Part shown: positions 5,897-7,110 of the stretch, one piece after another
How positions within the stretch are numbered: the first letter of the stretch is position 1
Layout of the letters: the number at the start of each line of letters is the position of its first letter
NCBI GenBank assembly: GCA_958435885.1
Contig: CAUBHZ010000093.1
Location: forward strand, 1 to 7,110
Direction: 5' to 3'
Source of the DNA: an uncultured Intestinimonas sp.
Lineage (GTDB): Bacteria; Bacillota_A; Clostridia; Oscillospirales; Oscillospiraceae
Length of the DNA: 7,110 nucleotides
The notes under the pieces: generated by a model
What the model was told of the DNA's origin: nothing
The model's database searches: none
What the model saw: the letters and a program-made list of their open reading frames with translations, nothing else
Program-made: the position numbers and the translations under genes

Positions 5897-6416
5897 ATGC
5901 CGCCCGGGGCCGGGGCACCGGCCGGAACCGGGGCTCCTGCCGGGTCTCGAAGGCGGCGGGGTCGGGGTGCAGGCCGAGGAGCTCCGCCACGGCGCACACC
6001 TTGTCCACACAGCTCACCACCAGAGACTCCAGGTAGCGGTAGGGCCGCAGGGTCAGCGGCCACATGTGCTTGACGATGATGTCCCGCTCCTTCTCGCTGA
6101 GGGAAAAGAAGGTCTGGGCGTTTTTCAGGGCCGTCCTGGGGTGCTCGGTGCCGTGCCACTTGCCGTTGGGCGCCTTCTGGCTGGTCCAGTCGTAGAGGTA
6201 GAGGTCGTGGAGCAGCCCGCCCCGGGCGGCGGCACAGGCGTCCAGCCCCATCCACAGGCACACCCGCCAGCTCCAGTAGGACACCCACACGCTGTGGTGG
6301 AAGCAGCTGAAGCCCTCGGCGTGCTGGGGCAGGCGCTCCATGGCCCGGACGGCCGGGTGGTCCATCAGGTCGGACACCGCGGTCAGGTACGTCTCATATT
6401 CAAAAAAGGTCCACAT
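5895..6416 (-). CDS. HD-domain protein (predicted metal-dependent phosphohydrolase)
   Basis: A 173-residue soluble protein with an HD-domain pattern: an upstream His pair (His40-His41 in SCFHHSVWVSYW), the HD doublet in GLLHDLYLYDW (67-77, His70-Asp71), EHP (91-93), IIVKHMWPL (113-121, His117) and a late Asp in SCVDKVCA (135-142, Asp138). These are the metal ligands expected of HD hydrolases, which cleave nucleotides, cyclic nucleotides or other phosphate esters; the substrate cannot be deduced. The N terminus (MWTFFEYETYL) and the short Arg/Pro-rich tail (RFRPVPRPRAA) have no clear domain. The ATG at 6416 is set by AGGAGG (complement of 6425-6430) 8 bases upstream. Upstream, a TATGCT box on the minus strand (complement of 6442-6447) could be the -10, but no good -35 was found. 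The gene ends inside the shared terminator and is transcribed away from hsp20. Confidence 0.88.
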   Translation of the reverse strand: MWTFFEYETYLTAVSDLMDHPAVRAMERLPQHAEGFSCFHHSVWVSYWSWRVCLWMGLDACAAARGGLLHDLYLYDWTSQKAPNGKWHGTEHPRTALKNAQTFFSLSEKERDIIVKHMWPLTLRPYRYLESLVVSCVDKVCAVAELLGLHPDPAAFETRQEPRFRPVPRPRAA

Positions 6417-6527
6417 ATGCTTCCCCTCCTGTGTTCGTTTTCCATAGCATACCCCATCTTCCTTGGAAAACCCTTTTCCCGGGATTAAGAATTCCTTACG
6501 AGGCGCGGAAAAAAGAGGAAACGCGTT

Positions 6528-6554
6528 TTAGCACTCTCGATCAAAGAGTGCTAA
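6528..6554 (+). promoter_or_regulatory. CIRCE operator (HrcA site) of hsp20
   Basis: A second perfect TTAGCACTC-N9-GAGTGCTAA inverted repeat. Unlike the htpG copy, its symmetry does not extend far beyond the consensus. It lies 199 bases before the hsp20 ATG and upstream of the best promoter-like boxes, so repression would come from an upstream or overlapping position relative to the -35 region. It also lies between the divergent HD and hsp20 genes and could affect both, though only hsp20 is a known type of CIRCE target. Confidence 0.95.
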
Positions 6555-6556
6555 TG

Positions 6557-6587
6557 TTTACAATTTGGACATATTTTTTTGTATATT
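6557..6587 (+). promoter_or_regulatory. Candidate hsp20 promoter
   Basis: TTTACA (6557-6562) with TATATT (6582-6587) is a candidate pair, but the spacer is 19 bases, longer than ideal. A second -10-like box, TATACT (6606-6611), has no convincing -35 at the usual distance. Either choice leaves a long leader of roughly 140-160 bases before the hsp20 ATG. The position just downstream of the CIRCE fits control by HrcA. Confidence 0.4.
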
Positions 6588-6631
6588 TGTTCACAGACCC
6601 AGGCGTATACTAGGTCCAGAAACAAAGAGAA

Positions 6632-6660
6632 AGGGTTGGTTCCCAAGGGAATGTGACCCT
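6632..6660 (+). other. Possible leader hairpin in the hsp20 5' untranslated region
   Basis: Outer arms AGGGT (6632-6636) and ACCCT (6656-6660) enclose the palindrome TTCCCAAGGGAA (6640-6651), which can fold as a second, inner stem. In RNA this gives a two-part hairpin with an internal loop. A run of T residues does not follow, so it is not an intrinsic terminator. Confidence 0.5.
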
Positions 6661-6678
6661 GGAAAGAGGATGGTTTTC

Positions 6679-6699
6679 ATGGCAGACGCGAGATTCTAG
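6679..6699 (+). CDS. Possible six-residue leader peptide upstream of hsp20
   Basis: ATG followed by five codons and TAG encodes MADARF. GGAAAGAGG (6661-6669) ends 9 bases before this ATG and could serve as a ribosome site. An in-frame ATG at 6670 lies too close to that site. The stop is 54 bases before the hsp20 ATG. This may be chance: short frames are common, and only its ribosome-site spacing and position in a structured leader support it. Confidence 0.25.
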   Translation: MADARF

Positions 6700-6720
6700 C
6701 AATTCATTCCCATGACTGCT
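6698..6720 (+). other. Possible second leader hairpin before hsp20
   Basis: AGCA (6698-6701) pairs with TGCT (6717-6720) and TCAT (6704-6707) with ATGA (6712-6715), around a TCCC loop with a small internal loop. It starts at the stop codon of the short leader frame. The stem is AU-rich and likely weak. Confidence 0.4.
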
Positions 6721-6753
6721 AACGTGACCTGATCTTTGAAAGGAGCCTTTGAT

Positions 6754-7110
6754 ATGTTTGGTATGATCCCCTTTGAGCGCAGTGACGACAACTTTTTCGA
6801 CCTGTTTGATAATTTCGAGCGCAAGTTCTTCGGCAACAGCAACGCCGCGATCCCCGATTTCCGCACCGACATCCGCGACGCCGGCGACCGCTTCGTCTTA
6901 GAAGCCGAGCTGCCCGGCTTCAACAAGGAGGACATCAAGCTGGATGTGAAGGACGGTATCCTCACCATCTCCGCCCAGCACGATGAGAACAAGGACGAGA
7001 AGGACGACAAGGGCAGTTACATCCGCCGTGAGCGCCGCTACGGTTCCTTCACCCGTTCCTTCGACGTCTCCGGTGTGGATGAAGAGCACATCACCGCCTC
7101 CTACTACAAC
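6754..7110 (+). CDS. hsp20: Hsp20/alpha-crystallin-family small heat-shock protein, 3' end cut off
   Basis: The frame is open to the right edge: 119 codons, no stop. The protein begins MFGMIPFERSDDNFFDLFDN, a phenylalanine-rich N-terminal arm typical of small heat-shock proteins. The alpha-crystallin domain starts near residue 35 (PDFRTDIRDAGDRF), with the family segments LEAELPGFNKEDI (49-61), VKDGILTISA (65-74) and RRERRYGSFTRSFD (90-103). The A-x-x-x-N-G-V-L motif has just begun (ASYYN) when the window ends, so about 25-35 residues are missing. It is an ATP-independent cytosolic holdase that binds unfolding proteins. The ATG at 6754 is set by AAAGGAG (6739-6745), 8 bases upstream. CIRCE at 6528-6554 indicates HrcA control, and the long leader may add control at the RNA level. 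Confidence 0.96.
   Translation, partial: MFGMIPFERSDDNFFDLFDNFERKFFGNSNAAIPDFRTDIRDAGDRFVLEAELPGFNKEDIKLDVKDGILTISAQHDENKDEKDDKGSYIRRERRYGSFTRSFDVSGVDEEHITASYYN

Larger units (their letters stand above)
6417..6753. other. 337-base intergenic region between the HD gene and hsp20
   Basis: This divergent region is AT-rich compared with its neighbours. The left part (6417-6527) holds the HD gene's ribosome site and presumably its promoter. The centre holds a perfect CIRCE (6528-6554). The right part (6555-6753) should contain the hsp20 promoter and a leader with three possible hairpins, at 6632-6660, 6698-6720 and 6739-6750, plus a six-codon reading frame at 6679-6699. No larger coding region was found here. 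Confidence 0.8.

Noticed and set aside
5820..6488. Plus-strand open frame opposite the HD gene
   Set aside because: It crosses the terminator and the HD gene's ribosome site and has a repetitive, shadow-like composition.
6606..6611. TATACT as the main -10 box of hsp20
   Set aside because: No acceptable -35 box lies 16-18 bases upstream and there is no extended -10 motif; kept only as an alternative.
6696..7089. Minus-strand open frames (6696-7010 and 6898-7089) opposite hsp20
   Set aside because: Hsp20 is unmistakable on the plus strand; these frames show no family features.

Overview
The window reads as a stretch of chromosome from a GC-rich Firmicute, most likely a gut clostridium of the Oscillospiraceae type (inference). 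The signs are two perfect CIRCE operators (the HrcA binding site), strong AGGAGG-type ribosome sites, sigma-A-like promoters, a transketolase split into two subunits, and a secreted protein with a copper-amine-oxidase-like 'stalk' domain. No mobile element, CRISPR array, tRNA or rRNA was seen.

Layout. The left edge holds the first 51 codons of htpG (Hsp90, minus strand), with a sigma-A promoter and a CIRCE operator that spans the transcription start. Upstream of it, on the same strand, is a 471-residue protein joining a MerR DNA-binding head to an RDD-type membrane domain and a probable extracytoplasmic tail. Its promoter has the 19-bp spacer and central dyad typical of MerR-controlled promoters. 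Next comes a minus-strand operon read from a promoter near 4280: transketolase N-terminal subunit, transketolase C-terminal subunit, then an SGNH/GDSL hydrolase whose GTG start overlaps the preceding stop. It ends at a strong hairpin terminator at 1785-1823. From the other side of the same 170-bp intergenic region, a divergent promoter drives a 490-residue secreted stalk-domain protein on the plus strand. That gene converges on a minus-strand HD-domain protein, and the two share a hairpin terminator at 5858-5896. The right edge holds the 5' part of a small heat-shock protein (Hsp20) gene on the plus strand. It is preceded by a second perfect CIRCE and a leader of about 200 bases that holds several possible hairpins and a six-codon reading frame.

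How the parts fit. The two ends belong to one heat-shock regulon (HrcA/CIRCE: htpG and hsp20). The middle is central carbon metabolism (non-oxidative pentose phosphate pathway) plus envelope or signalling genes. The least ordinary items are the membrane-anchored MerR-RDD protein with its own MerR-type promoter, the structured hsp20 leader, and a 14-bp sequence found exactly twice, each time next to a heat-shock control region.
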